From Anisus vortex (Eukaryota; Mollusca; Gastropoda; Planorbidae), in the NCBI GenBank assembly GCA_949126835.1, contig OX421506.1, positions 30,176,441-30,240,440 of the forward strand: a stretch of DNA of 64,000 nt, read 5' to 3'. The translations under genes and the position numbers were made by a program. Positions 21,831 to 35,000 of this stretch are shown piece after piece. The notes under the pieces were generated by a model. It made no database searches and was not told where the DNA came from. It saw nothing but the letters and a program-made list of their open reading frames with translations. Within the stretch, counting starts at the first letter, position 1, and every line of letters begins with the position of its first letter.

Positions 21831-22289
21831 CATTTTATAGCCTAAATTTATCTTCAACATTATAATAGTTTCCACAAATTATTTTATAAATATCCAGATA
21901 AACGTACATTAAGCTTTATATTCATTGAGTTCAATTAAAAATACTATATTTATTATAAAGATGTCCAATGCAGGTATGAAAATGTTCCGCGAAGACCAGA
22001 CTAAATAAAAATATTTGCGTTAAAAGACGCATTATGCATTTGAGTACCTGGTCAATGGGAGAATACCAAAGTAAGATTTACATCATTGCTCCCCTCACTG
22101 ACAAACCCAATAATTAATATTCATTTATTGTGAAAGCTTTCGTGTGAAGAATAAAAAAATGAAATTGACTTCTTGTATTGCCTAGATCTTAATTTCAGGT
22201 TGCTGTAATTTTGCTATAAAAGGAGTATTTATATATATATATATATATTAAATTTATATGGGAGCACAGCCGACAATAATAAATAGTAT

Positions 22290-22405
22290 AAAAATAGGTC
22301 CCGAATTTTGAATCCTGGTAGACTCTGGGATTTGTAAAAGTGTCTGGAGTGTTACACTGTTTCTACAAAACTATAATGGGTACCTAAGAGTAGTTGGGGA
22401 TACTT
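22290..22405 (+). mobile_element. Degenerate SINE family 2 copy
   Basis: gaattttgaatcctggta and aatgggtacct match box B and the body of the full copy at 32493, with many changes. Confidence 0.35.
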
Positions 22406-22696
22406 AAGGCTGTCAATTGTGTTAGTCTCACAATCCGCACCGCGTTTTGTTTTTAAAGTTTCCTTTATATTGTATATAGGCTGAAGAAAACAAACATCTG
22501 GTAGTCAACTTTTCACAACTAAAGATGTAGGGTGGTGGACCAGGTTCGGGTGTTACTAATGGAACAAGACCATCACTTTTGGCAAATGACAAATAGGGAC
22601 AGGATATAGTATAGCTACTGACTCTTAGAATGAAATACAAATTAATATCTTCAAGCCGAGTTTTATTCTGTAACTATCACAATGCCATTTAGTCTA

Positions 22697-23240
22697 AGAG
22701 TTTAATAATAATAATGATGACATTTGTATAGCGCTGCCAACAAACATACTGTAAGCTCAGAGCGCATTTAACGTAACAATTAAAGAACACAGATACAATC
22801 TATAGGCCAAGAGATAAGAAAAACAACTAAATGATGATTCCAAACATTACAAACATAGAACAAATCAAACAACTGAAACAAAATAACCGACCTAAAATAT
22901 AAGTAAGACAGTGGGGCTCTAAAGCATGTTAACTGAGATAAATATTGAAATAATGATTTTTTTTAAGTTTTTCTTTAAGAAATCAATGGAGCTGTTTGCT
23001 TGATTTGAATGGGAAGAAGATTCCACACCTTCGGACCGGATACTGAGAAGGCTCTATGGGTCATCAGAGAGAAACGGGGCTCTTCCAGAAGCGATGAGTT
23101 GGCAAAACGAAGTGTTCTTTGAGGGACATATGGTGTTATTAGTTCCTTGAGATAGGACGGAAACTCGTTATTAAAAATGCACTGATGGCAAAATAGCGCA
23201 CTTTATACTCGATTCTGGCTTTCACGGGGAGTTTTCAAAA
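22697..23240. repeat. Dispersed repeat with AGCGCT start
   Basis: It starts tttgtatagcgctgccaaca. Diverged copies are at 52478-52760 (tttatatagcgcttgtagcc) and 632-862 (second half). No coding frame. It resembles non-coding tRNA-less SINE or MITE families, but its class is uncertain. Confidence 0.45.
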
Positions 23241-23399
23241 AATAGACTAATATTTGTAATATTTGATATCTTCTCACATGAAGAAATATACGGAAACTTT
23301 ACTTAAGTGCGTCACAGTAGTAATCTAGCGTCAGGTCTAGTCCGATTTCACACATCTTTGTAAAGGAGTTTTCCGCTTTCCAACAGCCATCTATAGTGC

Positions 23400-23640
23400 A
23401 AAGGGTCCAAGGAAATTTTAATGCCACTCTACGTTGCCTTCTTAAACCTGACAAAAGCCTTCGATTTCTTAAGTCATATTGGTATGTACGAATTCTCCTA
23501 CAATATTATCAGGTTCTCACACCTACTCACCATTATCAGAAAGTACCATAAATATTCAGTGAACTATGTGCTTCAACGGAGTTACTGTTACGAACTTGAC
23601 TTATGAATCGAAAAAGTACTGCACAATGACACTTTATGGT
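23400..23640 (+). mobile_element. LINE reverse transcriptase fragment
   Basis: An open stretch reads LYVAFLNLTKAFDFLSHIGM, matching motif A of non-LTR reverse transcriptases (LD-x-KAFD), where the catalytic Asp is usually the first D and here is Asn. Nothing else of the element remains. Confidence 0.55.
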
Positions 23641-23999
23641 TCAAATTAGAGTCAGATGAGAAGGGGGGAAGTGAAGATCTTCAAACTATTCTTTTTAATC
23701 AAATTGAAAGTGTGACGTCCACCCCGTTGAAATTGAGGTTTTGGCTTGTTAGTAAGTTAATAGATTGACTATCTGAACTCTCGAAAAAAAAGCCTGATTC
23801 TTGGCTATAGACCATCGGAGGGAAGCATTCCGAGTTGGAGACTTTTTTTTTACCTCGTGTGATCCAGCCTTAGTTCTGTCAATTCTTGTTCAGCGCTTTC
23901 TATCGCAAAATGTATAGGCTATTTCCATCTACAGTCTAAAGTATTTCTTGTGTATGTACGTTGAATTATTTGAAGGTTTGAATTTAAATAAATTATACA

Positions 24000-25045
24000 T
24001 TGTTCTACACAATTTATTGAATTACTGCACCGTCTGATTCATATTGAATGCAAGACTAAGGTTACTAGGGCATATCTACTGTTGACTAAATTTAGTTGAA
24101 ACCCTTCTTGGAGAAGACCATCTGACAAAAAGTAGGCTTATATAGAGCTTCATTACAATGCAAGTTTCGTTTGAACCAAAAATAAACAAGTCATAACTCT
24201 ACCTATAGAGTATAATTATTTCCTAGTCAGCAGCAAAAATAAGTAAGGTTGTTTATTTGCACCAACAATTTTTATCATAGTTACATTATATTTAAAAATA
24301 ACTTTAAAAACGTATATTTTCTTCGACACTAAAACTGGTTTATTTGTACTGAAATGGGAAAATCCGAAATTATACTGCCAATCTTCAAGATTGCATAAAG
24401 ATCTGCTCAGAGTCTTTTCATTGGATTCTAAATAGTAGGGCCTACGTTTTTTAACAGTATGTATGCATAATTATTATTATACAATTCAGATTGGCCTTTC
24501 TTTACAAAAATAATATTTAAAACAAACATTTAATCAGTTGATAACTAATGGAAGTGTCTATTGGTAGTTAACTTAGTCATTTGAAGTTTAATGAATGTAT
24601 AATAGCAAGATAGAGATATGAAAAATGTTTTTAATTTACTAGATCTAAAGATGATTTTAAATCTATTGTAAAAGTTCTACTTTATATTATGCCAATTGAA
24701 ATTTACTTTTTTTTTATACCATCATAGTGCAATATTGTAATATTCAAATAGGAACTGAAAGCAAAACTTTTCTTTAATGCATAATGTTTTTTTTAAGAAA
24801 TGAAATTGGGAAAATCCGAATTGTGTGTTAATTTGAGTGAAATCAATAACATCAATGAGACGAACCGCTTGCTTTAATATTTCTGCAATTTGATGACTCG
24901 AATATGTTCTTTTTGGAAATCCCGGTTCCATTGAGTCTTTTGTACTTCCGCTTTATTTAATCGCTATGATTTTCTCTAGAAAAATTAAAGTTAAAATAGA
25001 AAGTTGGCTACAGCGGAAACCTTAAATGCAGATGTAGGATCATAG
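24000..25045. other. Intergenic AT-rich DNA before gene B
   Basis: No feature recognised; no candidate N-terminal exon for gene B with supporting conservation. Confidence 0.45.
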
Positions 25046-25049
25046 AAAT

Positions 25050-25530
25050 CATTTTCAATATTTACCTAATAATTTTCATCATTAGTTTACAAGTATATAA
25101 TAAACATGAAAAAAATATAAGTCCAACTAATATGCTTTGCAAGGGTTTTATTAAATAAATATTTACATTTTATTTGTTATTGTTTATTTTTAGATAATAA
25201 AAAGTATTATGTTCTTTTTTATTAAAATTTGACACATATTTGGCTCTTTTTATGCTTTATAATTGTACTAATTTTCAAAACAATCCATGAATTGTTGCTA
25301 GGAAAATTCATGGTTGCAATAAAGCAAAAAAGTAAATTTGAAATTTCTCAAAATCACGTATAAGACAGGGGCTGCAGTAAAAACCCTATAGCTAAGATAC
25401 TATTTCTCCGAGTTTTAAACGGTTTTCAACATTGAATTCAGAATGCTAATTACTACAAGGATAACTTAACAAAAATAAATTGCCATAAGGCACAAAGCGA
25501 CTCAATATGTGGTGAATTGTCACTGACTTA
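25050..25530 (+). mobile_element. MITE-like repeat (family M), copy 1
   Basis: About 480 bp align with 37540-37995 in inverse orientation, and its right part with 50610-50770. Shared text includes gctaagatactatttctcc and acggttttcaacattgaatt. The right end is gcacaaagcgactca. Confidence 0.55.
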
Positions 25531-26053
25531 GGGACGTAGCAATGTTAAAAAAAAACACCACCAGACAATAATTTTATTTCTTGAACGAACGATCTCCTTA
25601 TATACCAAACGACTTTCCGTATCTCTCTTGCAAACATCTCACTGAATAAGCATATAATAGACCTATAAAGCTTTTTTTTTATAAGCAATACCTAACCTTA
25701 TTTACCAAACATTATGCTTTTTCTTTGCAGCATGTAAGAAAAGGCCTAACAATATTTGGTGGTTCGGCATTACAGCAATCACCGACTATAATTTGATAAT
25801 TACACATTTCTGACAGAGCAGTGTAGTTTTAAAACTTTTTACATTTGTGTTGAAATGATAGGTCGAACCCAAATTATTATTATTTTTTTTGTGTAAAAAC
25901 GAGTAATTTATTATCGAGTATAAAATAAAAAAACAACAACTGTTAAGTCTTTTTAAAGATGCTTTGTTTTAAGTGCACTCCAACATGTATTCACAGTGAA
26001 ATATTATATAACACAGTAATACTTCTTTGATATGGAGTGTTTATGTTTTATAG

Positions 26054-26152
26054 ATGAAAAATCTCAAGGAGTTGAAAGATATACTTACACAACTAGAAAT
26101 TATAGAAGAGATAAAGGAGCCATTGCAAAGTCTTCTAGATGACATTAACACA
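26054..26152 (+). CDS. Gene B exon 1 (99 nt, phase 0-0)
   Basis: Acceptor ttttatag, then ATG; donor gtaagt. It begins MKNLKELKDILTQLEII and shares the 15-residue block EEIKEPLQSLLD with gene A. The ATG at the first exon base is kept in both copies. Confidence 0.76.
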
Positions 26153-29100
26153 GTAAGTGTTATTTTGTAAATAGAGATATTTTAGTCCAGATTCTTTTCA
26201 CCATATGATTTTTAAAGTAAATGTTAAGTTGTTGTTTTTATTTGACTTTCGACTGTTATTATTGGATTATATTATTGAACTTTGTTTTTCCAATTCATTT
26301 TGACATTTTCTTTTAATTCAAGGTGTTTAAATGTATCAGTATTTCACAAATGTGTCAAAGACTGTACAATAACTTTTCTTTTCCTGTTGGTTGTTTTGAC
26401 TAGGATATAATATGACAACGTCTTTTACAACTTATGAAACATGAATTGCTTTACCATACATTTCAATTAAAAATAAACATTAATTACATTTTAAACTTTG
26501 AAACTATTACATTTTAGTTGTTACATAAGGGACGTGAATGGATTGAAAGCAAAGTAAATAAAACTTACCAAGAAATGAAAGAACTACTAGATAGTGAAAT
26601 TGCTAAGTTCTTAAGGCAATGCATTTGTATAGCAAGTAAGTTAAAGTAATTCTGCCTTGAACATAATATTATGAGTATATTTTTACAGTAAAAAGAGAAA
26701 ATACTTCGCTTTAAATTTTATATACACATGTATGTGAAAAAATCTTGAAATTAAAAAATGCTAACGCTATACGCTCAGCACATGTAATCTAAAATTGAAA
26801 GTAATTATACTTGTACATTTTTATGTATCTCTAGAACATTAATGATAATTTATTAAATAATGTCAATAAAGAATCCCGATTCGGCACAAGTAAAATTTTA
26901 TGCAAACTTAAAAAAAAATATTATATAGATTTTCCTATTTCTTAAAATTGTTAATATGTTTAAGGAATCCCGGAAAATATTTCTTAATCTTATTAAAAAC
27001 AATTACATACTAGTACTTTTGGTCCTTTTTGTTTTTCTTAGGTAGCATAATCAAACTTTTGAAAAGTGACGGTATTTACTGCTGTTGATTTTGTCTTTGT
27101 TTTAAAAATTACATTTTTTTTAACCTAATTCTATTGTACCGGACCGGAAAAACCTATTCGCTTTTCTCAATGTTTTTTTTAAACCTGTAAAGATAATTGA
27201 TCATGTTTATTTAAGAAAAGAAAATATATAACTGCAATCATTTATGTATTCTACTGATTAAATAATGTATCTATAGGTAATGGTAATGAGAAGTTTTTTG
27301 AGACATCACTTACAGTAGAACCACTTCAACAAGCTTCTAATTTTGTATCTGTAGGTGTGGCAAGTACCAGAAGTACAGGTAAGAAACTAAAACAAAGTTT
27401 AATCATGTTTTATTATTTCATGTTTATTTCATTAAAAACTATTAAAAGAAAATATAATCAATATATTCAAAAAGGTCGAAAGTTATCTCAACGGTTTTGT
27501 TCTTCTTAATCTATTGTTACGTCCACTATCCCCTTGTGGCCAGAGCTGTGTAGATCTTGCTGATAATTCTCGTTAGTCCTAGGGGAGACTTTAATTATTA
27601 GTATTTATATTTCAGTATTACACGAACTCTTCTTATAGTCCTGGGCACAAACTCAGTATTTGTATTCCAACATTTCCTTTCTTGTACATTAGATTAGTAG
27701 ATGAATCTTATAGTAATGTATACAACACAATAGAATAGTAACTTGACAAGGAAGCTTCAGTGTAACTGTTGTTGATAGTTTATTTCAGGTGATATGTTCA
27801 ATATATACAATATATCTATTATGTACAGTTAGAATAAAATAGTGCAAACACAAACGTTCTCAAAGGAACATATTTTGAAACTCTCTGTCTTTCAGACAAA
27901 ACAAATCATTAAATACTATCCGAGTGGTGCAAGGGACAGACCCACTACCAGTAGGGGTGAAAATCATGGTAACATTACAAATCTCATAACAAAACGACAG
28001 GAACTTCCCCTATTAAATAATGAGTCGTTCCCAGACCCTGAGAATTTGAGATCAACACAGAATCCCAACATTACCTAGAACCTTTTGTTTTCCTACTAAA
28101 CGTCCTAATATTGTGTGTAGTAAGAAAAGAGAGAGAGAGAAGAATAAACATTGCGTGTTCCAATTCTTGGAAAAACAATATACATGACACTATATAAAAC
28201 ATTAAACATGTTAACACTTTCAATAAGTTGCTACATTTTCCCCTACCAAACAGATGACACGGACCATGAACACATCTTAGGACAAATAGAAGAACTTACT
28301 GTCAACAGCACATCACACATGGAAATGTTGCAAACGATACGACAAAAAATTACGAGCCAAGAAAAAAGTTTCAAATCAGTTTTCAAACTAAAGCAAGAAA
28401 CTGAAGAAAAAATTGAAGAAATAATGGTGGAACTTCACAAAGCCAGCATTTTTATGTTAAATTTGTCTGAAGAACTAAATGAGTCAAAAGAAAAAGAACA
28501 AATTCAAGATAAAAAGGTAAATTAACTGTTTAAGAAAATAGTATACACATTTAGATAAGATAAGATTAAGATAAGATTGCTTTATTGATCCAAATGAATG
28601 GAAAATTGACTTGATTACATAAATTCCGTCTTTCAGCATACCTAAAACAATATAGAGAAACATTAGTTTCAGGTATACATACCACTAAGATACTTCGAGA
28701 ATATATAATAAATAAATTCTGGTTTGAAAATGAAGTAAAAACGCTGAAAATAACGGCACATAGTAATCAGGTCGCCTGCAGTGCAGCGCCCCGGAAGTAA
28801 ATGTTTAATGCATGAAATTAATTTAATTTTGTAACATTTATGTTATTTAGAAATTGTTATATTCATTCCAATAGACTTAATTCAAACATATTATTTTTTA
28901 AATATTATTTTTCTTGAATGTTAACCTGTAAAATACTTTTTACATTATGTGCTCCAGATCCAAGAAATTTCAGAGCATGTTGAACGTTTCATAGAGCGAA
29001 GAGCTCTAGATCTAATAGGTAAGTTTAATAATAATTACAAAATAAATAGTTTCAATTGGAGATAGTGAAAAATATTATTTCTAAAAATTATAATATATAT

Positions 29101-32019
29101 TAACTGTTTTGTTCAGAGGGTTTAATTTTATTTTTTTTTAATTTGAAATCTATTATCTTATTGTTAACAATTTTAATCCACAGCAAAAGAAAAAGAAAAA
29201 GTTGAATATCTAAAGAATGAAATTAAAAGACTTACACATGAATTAGGTATTTATTTATTAAACATTAAAAGACAAAGCGAAGAGCTCATTTTATAATAAT
29301 TGAATTAATAGTTTCATGTTAATAGGCAATAATATATTAATTATAGGATTGGTAATACAAATTTATACAAAATATTACCTCTAATTTCATGTAAATTAAA
29401 ATAATTAAAAAAAAACTCACCCCTGAAAAATTATATCAGTCATCTAAAAAAGGTCTTTAAGAGATTCAAAAATTTAACAAGTGGTCGTTCGGATAATGTC
29501 CTGACTTTACAGCAAAGCAATAAATCGAGTTTCACAACCGACGTTAACCATTTAATTAAATAATGTGTAGCTCATTTCGCCGCCCTCTTCTTAGGCTCAA
29601 GTGGACATTGACCCTCGAGCAATATGAACGTAATAAAACCTGTCTTTTTAACAATACGGTTAAGCCTGCATAATTTAAACTTGTCTGAAGTTTTATGCAA
29701 TAATTGAAAACGTATGTATAGGCCTAATATTAATTACTTAGAGAAGACAATAAAAAATAAGCACCCTCTATTTTGCAAAATGTCTTCATTGCTTACCGCA
29801 CATAACCTAATAAGCTTCTAGATTTTTAAACCTCATGGCTTACAAGATTCACCACTGAGAATGAGTAGTTTTAGACAAATGGGACTTATCTTCATTTGCA
29901 ATGCATTTACAAGAGAGAAACTCTAATCTCTAATTTCATATGACTATTGTTTCAATATCACTTTGATGCTTGCCCAATTGGTTTTGATGAAGACCATCCT
30001 CTGACAGAGTCATAGTTGCGTGTAGGTCCGGAGAAGGCTCGTGAGGTCTATTCTTGTTTGCCGCAATGGGAGCACAGACACGTGGCTTGATGGCCAGTGG
30101 TAGCGGAGCTGACTTCGCTGGATCTTCTGAGGTGTCGCTTTTCAGGTGCAATACTTCGGCTTTTCTTTTTGTTGGCTGCTGCTCCAGTGAAGGTCATGTT
30201 GGACCGGTCCTAAGGCATTCCCAGTTCTTAGGATCAAATTTAAAGTTTTTTAGAGGTTTTTATTATTTCTTTACTCCTCTTCTTTTGCCCTCAGCGAAAG
30301 CTCTTTACTGCGCCCAGTTTACCATAGAAAATGTTCTTGGATAGTCGTATTAAAATGTGCATAACATGACCGGCCCATCTAAGCTGGGCGTTTCCTAGTG
30401 GGGTGTAAATGCTTGGCATTATTAATCTTAATGTTTTGCAAATAGAAAGGCAGCTTCCTCAGATTAAACAGCTTACCGTCAAAGCGGTAGCGGAGTTTGA
30501 TCCCTACATCACTGTTTTTGAAGGCATCCAAAAGCATGGCTGAGAACATGAAGCTAAAGAGTGTAGGGGCTAAGACGCATCCCTGGTTTACGCCGTTTGT
30601 AGCCTGGAAGGGTTCTGAATAGCTTACTCGATCTTGGACGTTGGCAAGTGTGACCGTTATTTTATAAATGTTACTTACACAACTCTCAGGGAGATCACAT
30701 TCATTACTAACAATCAATAAACAAACTGCCGGCTTGTCGTAAAATGATAACTGATATTTAATTCAGAAATATCCAACAAGTTTATATACAAAATGAATAT
30801 AAATATACAACAGTTTATATAGCCTAGTCTAACACGTCTTGCCGCTACCAAATCTTAAGGTCGTCTAACGTTCTCTGCCAAATCTACGCTACGTTCAATC
30901 TAACTTCTACGTCATTGTTTTTATCGTAAAACGTCACTTGTTTATTCCATACATGAACACCGGGTTAGAGATTATACAAATTGTGTCCTACTAAAACAAC
31001 GATATATATTTTAAATCCTCACAGCAAGCATGCCGTCGTAGAGTTGCTTGACCATTTCAATGAATTTGTTTGGGCATCCAAATTTGGCCATGATTCCCTC
31101 GTGGCTGACGGTGTCAATATACAACTGTGTAGATAGGTATATGTTATTCTTGGTTTTTTTCTTGCATTGGGCGGGCGGCGAAGATCATGTCGATGGTTTC
31201 TCTCTCCTTTCTTAAATACCACTGGCTCTCAGGAAGTAGGCCCCGGTCAAGGTGAACCATGAGTCTGTTTACTAGTTTCCTTGCAATAATTTTGCCTTCG
31301 ATGCACACAAGTGAGATCCCCTCATGGTTTTCACATGATTGCCTATTGCTCCTTGGCTAGTAGAGGTGAATTATTATGCATGGTTGAGCCAGAAGGCCTT
31401 CGAAATCATGGTCTATGCTGATAGCAAAGAACTGGACGATTTATATCGCTCTCTGCAGGCTTTTTACGGCACAGTCTCCCATATTGTATTCAGATGGAAG
31501 AAAATGAAAAGATTCTGGCTCGCTGGGCAGAAAATTTAGACTGTGTCCTCAGCATGCCCTAGGTAAACTAAAGAACACCCACTAGCCTACGTTTAAATTT
31601 TACCTTTCTGGTACAACATGAGAACATGCTGCCGAAAGACCACCGCTACCCCAATTTGCTATAAGTTTAATATTCATTTTCAAATTGTTTGCTATACAAA
31701 ATATATACAAAAAATATTTATATGCCACATTTTTTACCAACTGAAAGTGATAATTGCATATTTTTAGCTGAAATAACCACAACCTAAATGTTTAATAGTA
31801 TACTAAGATATTATAATACTTTTTTGTTTCTTTTTGACAACTTTTATTATTAGAAACGTTTTAGGACACGTTGACATATATATGTTAAGTCTTGACAGTG
31901 TACAGTGGTTTTCTAAGTCTGCAAGTTACTGATAACTTAACTACTTTTTCGTCATCTACTACTGTACAAATGTTTTATTAATATACGTTTTTTTCATATC
32001 TTATACTTATCTAAATCTT

Positions 32020-32068
<49 letters not shown>

Positions 32069-35000
32069 GGTAATATGATTTCATATATCATTCTTACAGT
32101 ATCCATAAATGAAAAGTTGTCTACTCAAGAATGCCAAATCCATGATTTAAAAACAGAAAAAGGTAATTATACAATACTGTAAGAGAAGATAGAATTATAA
32201 ATATGAAGTACTTCCCGTATATTAAAATGAACAGAAAATTTAGAAGTAATGTTAACATATTTGATTGGTTATTAATAAATAATACATCATTAACCGTTTC
32301 TTGTTGCATGCATACGTACATATAAAAAAAAAGTATACATTTTAAACATTGTCCTTGATTCAAGACAGAGTGGTCTACCCAACCTTCATCAGTACCTGAC
32401 ATAAGTTGTGATAATCCAGAAACAGTCTGGCCCCTGTAATACCTCAATTTTCTTGTGAACAACTTACTAATTATGATAGTAATATACTAATTATGGGGGC
32501 AGGTGGCCGGCAGCGCGCTCGACTGACGTTCCGAAGTTCCTGGGCTCGAATCCTGGTGAAGGCTAGGATTTTTTCCCTTGTCTGGTGGGTGTACCTGAGT
32601 CTACCCAGCTCTGATGGGTACCTGACCTTAACTGGGGTAAAGTAAAGGCGGCTGTGCGTTGTTCTGGCCACACAATCACCTAGTATGCCGTGGCCACAGA
32701 AACTTGTTAACGCTGCTTCACCGGCCCTATTGTCAATTAGGTCCGAAGGTACTTTACTTTGCTTGACTTATATTAATTATCCTCACTCAAGTGCTATTGG
32801 AATTAAAGGTATTAAAAGGAACAAAAACTATCTTTGTATTTAAAGAAAATTACATTTAAGCAACAAAAAAAAAGCCAAACTAAAATGTAATTGTTTAGAT
32901 ATAAATATTTTTGAATTATTAACATGTTAAATCCCATATGACACCACACTTGCGTTAATAACATAAACCTTATAATTTGTTATACGGCTTTTTGTGTCTA
33001 TGTATCTTATAAAACACAGTGATATAGTGTTTTAATATTTCATCAGAGTAGAAACCGACAGAAACCAAATTTGTTGTTTCGGCCGAAAACGAAACCATAC
33101 CAAACATTATACATTGACTTTCGTCCGAAACTGAAGCCGAAACCAAAAGCTTTACTACAACTTCAACCGAAACCGAAAAATAAACCTAATCTGAGAAACA
33201 AATGATTTCAAAAGACTGCACATTTTTTTGTAATATTAACTAGTTTATGGGCACTCTATTTGAGTAAACGATTCTGTAGAGTGATTAAGTAATCCGTTAT
33301 TATTATTTTCTACTTCACATTAGGGATGTTAATGTCCTTTTCAAAAAAAATATTTTCGGTTCTAAATATCAGATTTTTTACCCATTTTCTTTCCCCCCTC
33401 TCCGCCACGGGACAAAGTAAGTTATAGTTTGGAAAAGACAAATTGCATTGATTATACAAAAAAAAATACGAAGGACCATTGATCCTTAAATCTTTGTAAA
33501 AAAAAAATTTTGATTTTGGATTAGCAGAAGTCAAAAGCTATAGTGTCATAAATTTAGACCTTTAAAATTATAATATAAATCAGTGAATGTTAGATCTATA
33601 TGTTAAACACTATAAACTGATTTATATTATAATTTTAAAAGAATATTTGTAGAATATGAATAAAATCCCAGACACATTTATCTAGGGTTGACAGACGTCC
33701 GGCAAGGAAATTAACCGTTTTTGAAAAGAACCTTAGATAACAGAGGTTCTGCTAATTCTTTTTTTTTAATTGCTCAAGTTGCTTTTTAGTCAACATTAAA
33801 TAAAATGTTGGGTCATTTGTACTAATATACAATTATTGGCAGCTAATGTAATAAAATTAAACTGATTGTGTATTGCGAAACACTAATTATGTTATTCATT
33901 TTGTCTCTATGTGTCCTCTTTTTGAAGTCCAAGTATCTCGCAACCTAAGTCTATCGGCCTGTTCGTCTGTTAAAGGGGCGCTCAGCATCAGTGGGGGAAA
34001 TCCAGTTTTTGTTTTGTTTTCGAATACGTAGATCAAATGTCTGTACCGACGACTAGCGTTAACATCTGAATTTGTTGTTGTATGTGCTTGTATCGCAAAT
34101 TCACAAGCAATATTCAGAATGCGAAAAAAAAACCCAGAAAGAACTATAAGTTGCCCCTGACAAACGAGTTTTTGCAAGTAATATAGCCTAATGTTAAGGA
34201 ATTTGTTCTAATCAAACAAATCTTTCTTCAAATAAAAAGATAAATAAATCGTGCAGTCATGAATTATATCCTCCCGAAATGCGGTTTTCGTTTAACATTT
34301 CTACTTCACACAGATTAATTCACAACAGTTTAACTAAACGAAAGTATTAATAAGCAGTGTAATAGATGCAGCAATAGCGTAGCATTTTGAATTTTGTAAG
34401 TTAAAATAGATATTCGGCTGATGACCGAAAGTCACTATCAGTGTCGGCCGAAACCGTAAACAAACCGAAAACTAAAATGTTGGCTTCGTCAAAAACCGAA
34501 ACCGCGCCGAAAAAGATTGTTTGCATATTTTCGGAACCGAAACCGAATTTCGGTCGGTCTCTACATCAGAGGGTATGGAAATAGAAAACAAACATCAATC
34601 GAAACAATACTTTTGTATTATTTTTTTTTTATAGTCTTGTTCTATGAAACAAATCAGAATGCAGATAAAGAGAGGTATTGATTAAAAAGGAAGTATTTTG
34701 AGTACTAAGTGTGCACAATAGTTGAGCTTCATAGAGCTTCGCTGGCGTACCAAAAAATCCATGGCTAGAAAACTAGTTATGGTTAAAAGTTTTGTACTAT
34801 GTATGGATGGTGTTTTTGAGACTACCTAGCTGTAATAGGTACCTGATTGTTATATATATAACAAATATAATAAATATGATTTTTTTTTACAGCATCATTA
34901 AAGAAAACATTGTCTACTAAAGAATGTGAAATCAATGAATTAAAAACAGAAAATGGTAATTATAATATACTGTACGAGAAGATATATTAAGATATATTAT

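Noticed and set aside
30054..30344. 96-residue plus-strand frame
   Set aside because: It is antisense to the LINE C-terminal region with the zinc-finger relic.
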